Notes: generated by a model from the letters alone, not told the origin. Counted from the first letter of the stretch, positions 1 through 7,085 are shown. The stretch is DNA of 27,045 bases from SIG437 sp045576235 (GCA_045576235.1 JAZNGA010000037.1:1-27045), one strand, 5' to 3'. Numbers and translations are program-made.

Positions 1-686
1 TGGCATTATGTTAGGCGAAACAAGCGGAGAACCCAGTTTTGAAACAAGGTCTCCGCTTGCAGTGTAAGCATTTATTTTATTAAAATTCTCCGATGTCATT
101 AACTCTTTATTTTTGTTAATAAATGACTCAGGTACACCTGGCGCATTGAATGTCGTAGCAGAAGTAACTCGTGGGTCTAAAATCGCTTGTGTACCTGCTA
201 AAAATCCTCCCAGCGAGTGTCCCACGACCTGAATACTGGTAAAATTACCTGCGCCCTTCTTATCGTCATCGTTTATGGTATTCATAAAAGTAATTGCGTC
301 TTGCATTTGTTTGCTGGTTGGATTGGTTTCCATTTCAAGATTGTTAAGCCAGTCATTCAGGTTTTCTGTAATAGGAAGTTCTGACCCTCTAAAAGAAACA
401 ACGCCATCTTTCGATGACGCTGTTTCTGCGAACGCATATCCGACAAAGCCAGATTTTGTTCCTGTATTATTATTGTTTGTATAATCGACGATTTGCAGAT
501 TCTGTAGGTAAGGGTCAGATTGTATAGTCTTTATTGCATCTAAAACTTCTTCTCGTTTTTTTCTTTTTCAGGGAGTTTCTCGGGATGGTCTATGTAATGT
601 TTAACAAATTCCCCCAATGTAGCAACCCCATTCGGTCTATCTAAGTAGGCCAGCGTACTTAACGCGGCTGCTTGTTCTTTATTCAT
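1..686 (-). pseudogene. lipase-like alpha/beta hydrolase, 5' part, frameshifted, runs off the left edge
   Basis: The minus strand encodes a lipase-like serine hydrolase, most like the Mbeg1/DUF2974 or class-3 lipase group. The nucleophile elbow reads VVGHSLGG (bases about 209-232), followed by a stretch rich in F, N and A and the motif FNAPG. The start is ATG at 686 with AAAGGAG seven bases upstream, 8 bp inside the end of the preceding lipoprotein gene, so the two are probably translationally coupled. From this start the frame ends at TAG (540-542) after 48 residues. The homologous reading continues in the -1 frame from codon CGA at 553-555 to the window edge. The switch point is a run of seven A on the coding strand (556-562), and the last seven bases before the shift read A-AAA-AAC in frame. 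It could be a pseudogene, a homopolymer sequencing error or a recoded gene. No signal peptide is visible, and the C-terminus lies outside the window. Confidence 0.72.
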
Positions 687-1554
687 TGTTTTTCTCCTTT
701 GCTTTTATATCTTCTGTCAAATTGTTTTTTGCATACTTAATAAATTCTTCTTTTGACTCAAAAATTCGCTCCAGGTCTTCTGCATTATCAAAGTCATCAA
801 TATTGATGCGATAACTTCCTATTTTGTCTAACATATGCGGAATATCAAAGTACTCAAATCCTTCTAAATAACTAAGATAACTGCTCCTGTTGACTTCGCC
901 AAAAAAATAATTATTTCTGGGTATCGTTATTTCAGGACAATCTCCATCATAATAATGGACGGCTATTCCTTTAAAATCCAGTCTTAAGTCTTCCATTAGC
1001 TGTTTATAAAAAAGTAAAAATTCATAGTCAATAGACATTTCATAATCAATACTGTTATCTCCAATGGCAACACAATAACCTAACGCGCCTGCCCCAGCGC
1101 CGCCTTCTTGGATGGTTTCATAATAAGTTTCATACGGAGCGAAGTGCATATAACCATTGAGTTCCTTATTATATGGTCTTAATTCATTAAGTTTTTCGAT
1201 TATGCTAATTCTTGCTTCGTATATTGGATTATCAAAATTAACTTTATATGTACCATTATCATAATAAACCTCATAACCATGGTTCTTATCTATAACAGAA
1301 TACACATAAGCATACCAAATATCACGGCTTTTAGATTTAGATACAAAACATTCTTCTGGATTTGCCTGAAAACCAGGGTTTATTTCTTGTATTTTTTTAA
1401 TAGCAATTTCTGCAAGGGGTAAATATTCGTCAGGGCTTAATGTTTGTTTTTTGCTTTCTCTGTCAAAAAGAATATCAAACAACGGGATACTATAGCAACT
1501 GCTTAAACCCAAACACATCACGCCGATTAAAATAAGGCAAATTATCTTTTTCAT
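679..1554 (-). CDS. lipoprotein of unknown function, candidate immunity partner of the lipase
   Basis: A 291-residue protein begins MKKIICLILIG with a type II signal peptide and lipobox LSSC, so it should be lipid-anchored on the outer face of the cytoplasmic membrane. I chose ATG 1554 because GGAG lies eight bases upstream. The frame stays open to 1617, but that 21-codon extension runs across the -10 and -35 boxes of a good promoter. The mature protein is mixed alpha/beta and rich in Tyr, Asp and Glu, and I recognise no domain in it. Its last bases overlap the start of the lipase-like gene by 8 bp. Lipoprotein immunity proteins are often found beside lipase effectors, which fits this pair, but nothing in the sequence proves that role. 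Confidence 0.75.
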   Translation of the reverse strand: MKKIICLILIGVMCLGLSSCYSIPLFDILFDRESKKQTLSPDEYLPLAEIAIKKIQEINPGFQANPEECFVSKSKSRDIWYAYVYSVIDKNHGYEVYYDNGTYKVNFDNPIYEARISIIEKLNELRPYNKELNGYMHFAPYETYYETIQEGGAGAGALGYCVAIGDNSIDYEMSIDYEFLLFYKQLMEDLRLDFKGIAVHYYDGDCPEITIPRNNYFFGEVNRSSYLSYLEGFEYFDIPHMLDKIGSYRINIDDFDNAEDLERIFESKEEFIKYAKNNLTEDIKAKEKNNE

Positions 1555-1588
1555 TGAAATCACTCCAAAATCTAATGCTATTAAAGAT

Positions 1589-1617
1589 ATAATAACATAA
1601 AACAGTATTGTTATCAA
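1589..1617 (-). promoter_or_regulatory. sigma-A promoter of the lipoprotein-lipase pair
   Basis: On the minus strand the -35 box TTGATA (1612-1617) and the -10 box TATTAT (1589-1594) are separated by exactly 17 bp. Transcription would start near 1582, about 28 bases before the lipoprotein ATG. This gives the lipoprotein and lipase their own transcript, independent of the toxin/tape-measure gene upstream. Confidence 0.6.
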
Positions 1618-1665
1618 GCAAATATTATGTCACAATCATATATTTCACCACCACCTTTCGACTTT

Positions 1666-1729
1666 ATATTTATTAAGGGTTTACCAAGAGAGTAGCAAAT
1701 AACCTTCTTGATAAACCCTTAATAAATAT
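1666..1729. repeat. 64-bp palindromic element, 18-bp perfect arms
   Basis: Arms 1666-1683 and 1712-1729 are perfect 18-bp inverted repeats around a 28-base centre, in which a further CAAGA/TCTTG pairing is possible. The arms are AT-rich around a short AAGGGTTTA core, and no T-run follows directly on either side, so this does not look like an ordinary intrinsic terminator. The last ~20 codons of the HNH/tape-measure ORF, and its stop, are encoded inside the element. The element therefore seems to have interrupted the tape-measure gene. It could be a small palindromic or MITE-like insertion, or a transcript-end hairpin. Confidence 0.65.
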
Positions 1730-3250
1730 CTGATATAATATGCTTTCTAAATTCTTTTTCCATTTTCCGTTGTTGTAGGTGTTGTTAGCGCCTGCCATTG
1801 CGCCTGCAAGCTGCAGGGATGCTGCAAACTGTGTATTTAAAACATCCTGTGCGCGTGTAATCTGCGATTTTACAAAATCTAAAGACGGTCGTATTTTTTC
1901 TTTAAAAGCTTCAAAGTCAATAGATTTCGCCGTCACCTCAGGCTCAATACTAAGGTCAGAATCTGAAACAACATCTGCCATTTCGGACATTGCATCAGAT
2001 ACTGCATCTGTGTTTTTAGTGATACCCTCTGCCACACCTAATGCGAGGTTTTTACCTACCTCATCGCGCATAACTGCAGAAGGTGAATGAATTCCAAAGA
2101 TGTTCTTTATGCCGTTTACAATAGTTGCTCCAAAGCCTTTGATTTTTTCTAATACCCACTCTGCAGCATTGCTGATGCCGTTCCATATACCTTGTACAAG
2201 ATTTTTGCCCACTTCGAGCATTTGTCCCGGCAACCCTGAGAAAAAGCCTACAATGGAGGACACAACCCCCGGTAACACCTCTCCTGCTTTGCTGATTAAG
2301 CCTGATGCCCATTCTCCAAGTTTACCTACTGCCTGAGATAAAAACTCCCATATTTTTCCTGGTAACTCGGCAAAGAAATTTACTGCTGTTTCAAGAGCAG
2401 CAGGCAATGTTTCTGTAAAAAATAGTGCAATTGCGTCCCAAACCGCTGAACACACCTCAGATATCATATTCCATGCACCAATAAGAGCATTTTTAAAGTC
2501 TTCGTTTGTGTTCCACAAGTAAATAAGACCTGCTACTAATGATGCAATAGCAATTGTGACTAGGGCAATGGGATTAAGACCCATAACAAGGTTTAAAGCC
2601 GCCTGTGCAATAGACATTCCCTCCGTTGCTATTTGAGCTGCCTGTAAACCTTCTACCAATGGTCCACAATTTATTCCCATGTTTTCCATTAAGCTTGCTG
2701 CTTCAGTTAGCATACCGATGCCTTCCGGGGTGCATAATGCTAAATTTCCCATTTTACTTCCTCCTTTATTTACGTTTTTGGGCATAAAAAAAACACCCTC
2801 TTCGGTGCCTGCTTGTTTTTCTTCGTTATATCGGTTTCGTTCGTATTTGAGTATTGATGGTCTCTCGCCAACTTCGAAAGGAATTATTGTTTCACTTTTT
2901 TCATCATAGTAGCCGTTGGTGGGGTTTCGGAAGTTCCCACCGTGGGCCTTAAAATGGTCGCCGTCTTTGGTTTGCCCGTCCTCTCTGATTTGTTTTAAGA
3001 ATTGTATGTTGTCCGGGTCCCCGGCGTATTCAGGATATGCCTTAACAGACTTCATATGGTGTCCTTCATAGCCGGGAACCTTTTTCTTGTTTTTTAACAG
3101 CTCAAATTCTTCATCTGTCCAGTCTCTTGTTTGTAAGCCTTTTAAAGCACGTTCAAACTCTCTTTCCCATGCTTCTTCTACAGCTTTATGTGCCTGGTAT
3201 TTTAATTTGTTTTTTTCGTATTTTGTCATCTCTGTTGCGATATCAATCAC
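1673..3250 (-). CDS. HNH nuclease domain fused in frame to a phage tape-measure C-terminus
   Basis: The ORF has 525 residues. Residues ~1-155 form an HNH/endonuclease VII-type toxin domain with GYEGHH (~60-65), DPDNIQFL (~79-86), DHFKAHGG and NPTNGYYD, so all expected His/Asn positions are present. Residues 167-525 are the C-terminal part of a siphophage tape-measure protein: LNPIALV with a hydrophobic helix, LWNTNEDF, amphipathic repeats with LPG motifs, and the hallmark GIHSPSAVMRDEVGKN. The tape-measure N-terminus is missing and the extreme C-terminus is replaced by palindrome-encoded residues. The start is uncertain: GTG 3250 lies almost on top of an AAGGAG, and ATG 3229 is the next Met. 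It overlaps the upstream SUKH gene by 8 bp. A second perfect ribosome site before Met167 means the tape-measure part can be made alone. Polymorphic toxins usually carry the nuclease at the C-terminus, so this order suggests recombination. Confidence 0.8.
   Translation of the reverse strand: MIDIATEMTKYEKNKLKYQAHKAVEEAWEREFERALKGLQTRDWTDEEFELLKNKKKVPGYEGHHMKSVKAYPEYAGDPDNIQFLKQIREDGQTKDGDHFKAHGGNFRNPTNGYYDEKSETIIPFEVGERPSILKYERNRYNEEKQAGTEEGVFFMPKNVNKGGSKMGNLALCTPEGIGMLTEAASLMENMGINCGPLVEGLQAAQIATEGMSIAQAALNLVMGLNPIALVTIAIASLVAGLIYLWNTNEDFKNALIGAWNMISEVCSAVWDAIALFFTETLPAALETAVNFFAELPGKIWEFLSQAVGKLGEWASGLISKAGEVLPGVVSSIVGFFSGLPGQMLEVGKNLVQGIWNGISNAAEWVLEKIKGFGATIVNGIKNIFGIHSPSAVMRDEVGKNLALGVAEGITKNTDAVSDAMSEMADVVSDSDLSIEPEVTAKSIDFEAFKEKIRPSLDFVKSQITRAQDVLNTQFAASLQLAGAMAGANNTYNNGKWKKNLESILYQIFIKGLSRRLFATLLVNP
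2750..2767 (-). promoter_or_regulatory. internal consensus Shine-Dalgarno and ATG inside the fusion ORF
   Basis: AAAGGAGG (2760-2767) lies seven bases before ATG 2752 on the minus strand. In the long frame the same bases encode the residues just before Met167 (KGGSK). Translation from here would give a 359-residue tape-measure-derived protein without the nuclease. The site is better than the one at the start of the whole ORF. Confidence 0.65.
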
Positions 3251-3812
3251 GCTCCTTATCTTTTATAAATCCAATTAGGTGTTCCTCAATATAGGTGTAA
3301 AAATCAGCACTTATTTCGCTGTATTCCTCTCCGTCGGGATCGGTATAATCCCAGTATGCTACTTCTCCGGTTTCCATATTTATACCATGTAAATAATTTC
3401 CGAGGTCAATGGCGAAAATCAAAAGATTACTGCTTCTTGCGCCGGCGATGTCGTAAGCATCGATTTCCGGATCGATGTAGTTCATATCGTACATACTGGT
3501 GCTTCCTGCAGTCTTGCTTACCCCGAAAAACTCCACGCCAGCTTCTCCCAAATCGGCCCCGTTTGTAAATTTTAAAAACTCACGGTAGTGTGCAGGGATG
3601 GTAACACCTAAAGTTTTTTCAAATTTAACAATTTCTTCTTCTGTTGCACCATCGTGGAATTCCATGTGAAATTTATACTTTTTTTTCAGCTTATCCTGTG
3701 CTTTTAAAAGATTGATAAATGAGAGGTGCATTCCTTCTTTTTTTGCTTTTTTAATCATCTTTTTTACTTCTTTGTCTTTTTCCTTATGCCATTTTTTTGC
3801 TTCTCTGTCCAT
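3243..3812 (-). CDS. SUKH (SMI1/KNR4) family immunity protein
   Basis: A 189-residue cytoplasmic protein contains a SUKH domain. The conserved core reads LGVTIPAHYREFLKFTNG, then VEFFGV and a GEVAYWDY strand near the C-terminus. An Arg/Lys-rich helical leader (residues ~1-60) precedes the domain. SUKH proteins are the commonest immunity proteins of bacterial nuclease toxin systems and bind the toxin directly. I chose ATG 3812 because GAGGAGG lies nine bases upstream; a further 12 codons to 3848 have no such signal. It starts 4 bp after the fused SUKH gene upstream and overlaps the HNH gene downstream by 8 bp, so it is the most likely partner of that nuclease. Confidence 0.85.
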   Translation of the reverse strand: MDREAKKWHKEKDKEVKKMIKKAKKEGMHLSFINLLKAQDKLKKKYKFHMEFHDGATEEEIVKFEKTLGVTIPAHYREFLKFTNGADLGEAGVEFFGVSKTAGSTSMYDMNYIDPEIDAYDIAGARSSNLLIFAIDLGNYLHGINMETGEVAYWDYTDPDGEEYSEISADFYTYIEEHLIGFIKDKERD

Positions 3813-3816
3813 GGTG

Positions 3817-5310
3817 TTATTCCTCCTCTTTGTTGTTAATAAAATCAATTAAATCTTCTTCAAAGTAGGTATATAAATCTGTGTTAAACTCAAAATATCC
3901 ATCTTCGATATCACGATAATCCCAACCAACGATTTCTCCTGTTTTTGTGTTGATGCAAACCAAAATATTCGCTACATCTTTACCGATGATTAATAGGTCG
4001 TTCTCAAAAGCACCTATAATATTGCTTGTTTTTTCGGCATTATTAACGCCATATAGTGTGTGCATTTTTTCTTCATCACCATTTTCACCAAAAAGAGCTA
4101 ACATTCGTGAGTCTTTATCTGATTCGTCAGCATATTTTAAGATCTTACGATAGGAAGCAGGAAATACGAGGTGCTTTTTTTCGTTATTATTTACACCAAA
4201 AAATTCCACCATTGCGTCTCCAAAATACGCTCCATCGGTAAATTTTAAAAATTCACGGTATGGTGCAGGAATGGTAACACCTAGGGTATTTTCAAACTTT
4301 ACAAGCTCATCTTCTGTTGCACCGTCGTAAAATACAGTAGGAAGTTTGTTGTCGACATTCGCTTTATCATGCACTTCCAAAAGATTGATAAACGAAGGAT
4401 GCATTCCTATCTCCCTTGCTTTTTTGATTCTGTACTTTAATTCCTTCACGGTTTTTTCGTGCCATTCTATAATGTTGTCTGCTAGATTGTTTTCTTGTGT
4501 TTCCTTTTTATATCCCAAGAATTGAATGTTGTCCGGATCACTTGCGTATTCAGGATATTCTACTGATTTCATATAATGTCCTTCATAGCCGGGAACTCTC
4601 TCTCCCATTCTTAAAAGCTCAAATTCTTCATTTGTCCAATCTCTTGTCTGTAAACCTTTTGAAGCCCGTTCAATTTCATTTTTCCACGCTTTTTTAATGG
4701 TTTTTCTAGCTACTAACCAAGATTTTTTATTTTCTCCTATTATTGTTAAAGAATTACGATCTTCTATAAATTCGGTCAATTCATCTAAAAAAGTATGGAA
4801 ATCGGTGCTAATTACAAACTCTTCTTGTCCGATATAACGAGATTCCCAACCTATAATTTCGCCTGTTTCAATATTGATACAAACTAGAACGCCGGTTATG
4901 TCCTCGCCGATAATTAATAATTTTCTGGCATGTGCTCCCTCAATGTTGTATATATTATGGATATCATTGATAGTATATAAGGTGTGGTCTTTACCATCTT
5001 CGTCATTTACACCGAAAAAATTAATAGCAGCTTCTCCCAAATCAGTTCCATCAGTAAATTTTAAGAACTCACGATAAGGCACAGGAATAGTAACTCCTAA
5101 AGTTTTCTCAAACTTTACAAGCTGCTCTTCTGTTGCACCGTCGTGGAATTTCGCAAGAAATTTGTGTTTGCATCTCACCTTATCTTGTTTTTCTAAAAGT
5201 TTAGAGAATGATGGATGCACTCTTTCAGTTTTTGCTCTTTTTATGGTATTTTTTAATTCTTTTTCTTTACTTTCACGCCATCTTTTAATTTCTCTATCTG
5301 TCATGCTCAT
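3817..5310 (-). CDS. SUKH - HNH remnant - SUKH fusion protein
   Basis: This 497-residue ORF holds three former units. Residues ~1-195 are a SUKH domain (LGVTIPVPYREFLKFTDG, INFFGV, GEIIGWE). Residues ~196-275 match the first half of the HNH domain in the gene at 1673-3250 (TRDWTNEEFELL, GYEGHYMKSV, DPDNIQFLG), but the catalytic His pair GHH is GHY and the second half is absent. Residues ~276-497 are a second SUKH domain with an internal duplication (IPAPYREFLKF echoed by FPASYRKILKY). Start ATG 5310 has AAGGAGG eight bases upstream and a promoter before that. The nuclease part should be inactive, leaving a double immunity protein. It probably arose by deletion within tandem toxin-immunity cassettes. 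Confidence 0.82.
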   Translation of the reverse strand: MSMTDREIKRWRESKEKELKNTIKRAKTERVHPSFSKLLEKQDKVRCKHKFLAKFHDGATEEQLVKFEKTLGVTIPVPYREFLKFTDGTDLGEAAINFFGVNDEDGKDHTLYTINDIHNIYNIEGAHARKLLIIGEDITGVLVCINIETGEIIGWESRYIGQEEFVISTDFHTFLDELTEFIEDRNSLTIIGENKKSWLVARKTIKKAWKNEIERASKGLQTRDWTNEEFELLRMGERVPGYEGHYMKSVEYPEYASDPDNIQFLGYKKETQENNLADNIIEWHEKTVKELKYRIKKAREIGMHPSFINLLEVHDKANVDNKLPTVFYDGATEDELVKFENTLGVTIPAPYREFLKFTDGAYFGDAMVEFFGVNNNEKKHLVFPASYRKILKYADESDKDSRMLALFGENGDEEKMHTLYGVNNAEKTSNIIGAFENDLLIIGKDVANILVCINTKTGEIVGWDYRDIEDGYFEFNTDLYTYFEEDLIDFINNKEEE

Positions 5311-5349
5311 ATATTGTTCCTCCTTAGAGTCTTATTTCTGTATATGTTC

Positions 5350-5378
5350 ATTCTATCACGAAAATATAAGTTATACAA
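5350..5378 (-). promoter_or_regulatory. promoter of the SUKH/HNH cassette
   Basis: On the minus strand, TTGTAT (5373-5378) and TAGAAT (5350-5355) are spaced by 17 bp, about 40 bases before ATG 5310. It separates the immunity cassette from the phage tail genes upstream, as expected for genes expressed in the lysogen. Confidence 0.5.
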
Positions 5379-5460
5379 GAAAATTGTATAGAGAAGTGCA
5401 AAATTTACCAATGTATGCTAAATGGATAGTAGAAAAATAGCATTTGCAATCAAAAACGCT

Positions 5461-5817
5461 TTATTTGTTGGCCTTTCTTCGCTTTGTCGCTCTGCTTTGC
5501 GTTAAAGGGATAAGAGTTTTCAGAGTATCACCATAGTCATTCATAATTTCAACCAACTGTTTAAAGGCTTTTATGCACAAATCCACACTCTGCGTTTTGC
5601 CAAATATTTTTTCGCTTGTTCCCTCGCCCCAAATACCGTCAAATGTTTCAAAGAAAATTTCGCAGATGGTTTTCATAGTTTCGGAAGCTTTTCCGTCTGT
5701 GGGTAAGCTTCTGATTTTTTTCTGATAATTTTCTGCTGCTAATTCATACTTTTCCACAAAAGCAACATCTGTGGGGTCAAACTCAACTTCAAAATTTCCA
5801 AATTTGTATAAACTCAT
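5461..5817 (-). CDS. small phage tail protein, possibly DUF6673 / tail assembly chaperone
   Basis: A 118-residue soluble protein begins MSLYKFGNFEVEFDPTDVAF and is mostly helical, with a basic tail ending in RATKRRKANK. The opening is like that of small proteins located between the major tail protein and the tape measure in Firmicutes siphophages, which I recall as DUF6673; this assignment is from memory of the family pattern. The start is ATG 5817 with AAAGAGG nine bases upstream. It lies 26 bp after the Gp15-type gene, in the order expected for a phage tail operon. The tape-measure gene that should follow is displaced by the SUKH/HNH cassette. Confidence 0.6.
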   Translation of the reverse strand: MSLYKFGNFEVEFDPTDVAFVEKYELAAENYQKKIRSLPTDGKASETMKTICEIFFETFDGIWGEGTSEKIFGKTQSVDLCIKAFKQLVEIMNDYGDTLKTLIPLTQSRATKRRKANK

Positions 5818-5843
5818 TTTTATATACCTCTTTCTTTTATTTT

Positions 5844-6440
5844 TTAAAACATAACCGACAGCGCATTTATCATATCAGCTTCCTGTTCTTCTTCGCATCG
5901 TGGGTCGGGTAGACGATATATGCGTTTTAATCTGCGATAATGCGCTTTTTGTTCTTTGTCTTTTATTTTAGATAAATCAACACTGCGAATTTCCATAACT
6001 TTGCAGATTTTATTTTCATCGGTAAGACCTTCAAAAAGTGCACGAAACAGCCACCAATGCATATCATCTTTTGTCAGGTCAATTCCGTATTGTGCGAGAA
6101 ATGCTGCATAAATCAACGATGCATCATAAGTGAAGCTGTATGTTTGTTTGCCTCGTGTGGAGTTTTGCTGCTCGTTTTGGGAGTTTTCCCCGATTGATTT
6201 TATCTGCGTATCTTTATGTGCATAAAACTCGATTGCGGCATGCACCGCACCTGTAATATCAGCAGGTATTTTTCCGTCATAGCATATATCAAGTGCGGAA
6301 TATATGCGCTCTTCTATGGGTTTATCACTCCAGAAAAGTGCTTCGTCAAACCTTATCCAAGTGCGGAAATCCGTGTTGATAAAAATTTTTTCTCCGCCAA
6401 CCTCTAAAAAATCAGGTATTTGATCTAAAATTAAATTCAC
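5844..6440 (-). CDS. bacteriophage Gp15-family tail protein
   Basis: A 198-residue protein with VGGEKIFINTDFRTWIRFDEAL near the N-terminus and a C-terminal half containing YDASLIYAAF, DMHWWLFRALF and MEIRSVDLSKIKD. This matches the Gp15 family (PF06854) of Firmicutes siphophages, which lies between the major tail protein and the tape measure and probably assists tail assembly. I chose GTG 6440 (start VNLILDQIPDFL) with AGGAG upstream. The frame extends to GTG 6485, but that codon sits inside a GC-rich hairpin and adds residues not typical of the family. Confidence 0.78.
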   Translation of the reverse strand: MNLILDQIPDFLEVGGEKIFINTDFRTWIRFDEALFWSDKPIEERIYSALDICYDGKIPADITGAVHAAIEFYAHKDTQIKSIGENSQNEQQNSTRGKQTYSFTYDASLIYAAFLAQYGIDLTKDDMHWWLFRALFEGLTDENKICKVMEIRSVDLSKIKDKEQKAHYRRLKRIYRLPDPRCEEEQEADMINALSVMF

Positions 6441-6467
6441 ACTATACCAAACTCCTAACCTGTATAT

Positions 6468-6493
6468 CAGGACGGGTGTTGCCACCCGTCCTG
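6468..6493 (-). terminator. GC-rich hairpin between major tail protein and Gp15 genes
   Basis: Arms 6468-6478 and 6483-6493 form a perfect 11-bp GC-rich stem with a 4-base loop. No T-run follows on the minus strand, so it may only attenuate transcription or stabilise the mRNA. Such structures are common just after the highly expressed major tail protein gene of phages. Confidence 0.5.
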
Positions 6494-6504
6494 ACTTTAG
6501 TTAA

Positions 6505-6705
6505 TTAGGCTTCAACAAACTCAATTGTCTGCCAATTGTCGCTTGAAGTTGCTGTACCGCTTACTCTTTCGCCTTTAACTTTTAAAGTGCCTGTGTAAGT
6601 ATATGCGTCAACGCTGCCGCCTTCTGTATCTGCGATAACTGCAAACTCGCGCTTTGCAGCAGCATAGTGCAATGTATAGCAAACATAAAGAGGATGTAAA
6701 AACAA
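6505..6705 (-). pseudogene. C-terminal remnant of a phage major tail protein
   Basis: The last ~52 codons (AAAKREFAVIADTEGG, AYTYTGTLKVKGE, SDNWQTIEFVEA) look like the C-terminus of a phi13-type siphophage major tail tube protein. The first ~14 codons of the open frame overlap a terminator hairpin and are not phage-like, so the phage sequence stops near 6665. The rest of the gene, and all upstream head genes, are missing. This marks the right-hand boundary of the prophage remnant. Confidence 0.65.
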
Positions 6706-6721
6706 CTTTTACATCCTCTTT
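6687..6721. terminator. strong hairpin terminator at the prophage-remnant junction
   Basis: Arms 6687-6701 and 6707-6721 form a perfect 15-bp stem with a 5-base loop. On the plus strand the stem ends in a run of T (6719-6724), the form of an intrinsic terminator. On the minus strand an A-rich tract precedes the stem. It lies between the truncated major tail gene and the promoter of the structured RNA. Confidence 0.65.
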
Positions 6722-6734
6722 TTTCATTCTAAAA

Positions 6735-6740
6735 TATAAT
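6735..6740 (+). promoter_or_regulatory. -10 box of the structured RNA
   Basis: A perfect TATAAT sits 6-8 bases before the first paired base of the RNA candidate. The -35 region is weak: no good TTGACA lies 16-18 bases upstream, where the sequence is T-rich DNA next to the preceding terminator. Confidence 0.45.
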
Positions 6741-6742
6741 AA

Positions 6743-6940
6743 TCCCGCAATGCCGTGTAGATGCGATTAATTTTTACCTGCAAATGCAGGTGGGTATTCT
6801 ACCGCTTGCTTTATATGTCCCCTGGCCTTAAATAAGGGGGGCGTATATGCCACAGGCGAACGTGAATTCCCTTATAAATCATGTTGGTAAATTAAAAATC
6901 GCTTATCACGAACATCGCAGGACTCAATCTCTGTTTTTTT
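6743..6940 (+). ncRNA. ssrS: structured RNA of ~195 nt, 6S RNA-like
   Basis: The segment can fold into one long rod. The ends pair (UCC 6743-6745 with GGA 6920-6922, AUG 6750-6752 with CAU 6913-6915, CGUG 6754-6757 with CACG 6907-6910, GCGAUU 6763-6768 with AAUCGC 6897-6902). A large central open region holds a small CCUGC/GCAGG hairpin. A long apical arm follows (CGCUUG 6803-6808 with CAGGCG 6853-6858, UAUAUG with CGUAUA, CCCC with GGGG). It starts just after a TATAAT and ends in seven T (6934-6940). Length, rod shape, closing stem and central bubble are those of 6S RNA, which binds sigma-70/A RNA polymerase in stationary phase. I could not compare it with the Rfam model, so the identity is tentative; a metG leader is the alternative. 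Confidence 0.5.
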
Positions 6941-7085
6941 CTACAAGTATATTATACCACCTGCTCAAAAAAATATCAATAATTTTCTGCTCAAAAAAAA
7001 TTATTAAATTATGTTGAAAAGTCTTTTATTTTTCTTCAAAATATGGTATGATTATATAGAATATGTATTTGGAGGCATGATTTTT

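Noticed and set aside
1555..1617. N-terminal 21-codon extension of the lipoprotein
   Set aside because: It covers the -10 and -35 boxes and would bury the signal peptide; the shorter start has GGAG at good distance.
6741..7085. T-box or SAM-type leader for metG
   Set aside because: The GGTGGGTATTCTACCGC piece only faintly recalls a T-box motif, and no antiterminator/terminator pair stands before metG; a T-run closes the RNA well upstream of the gene.
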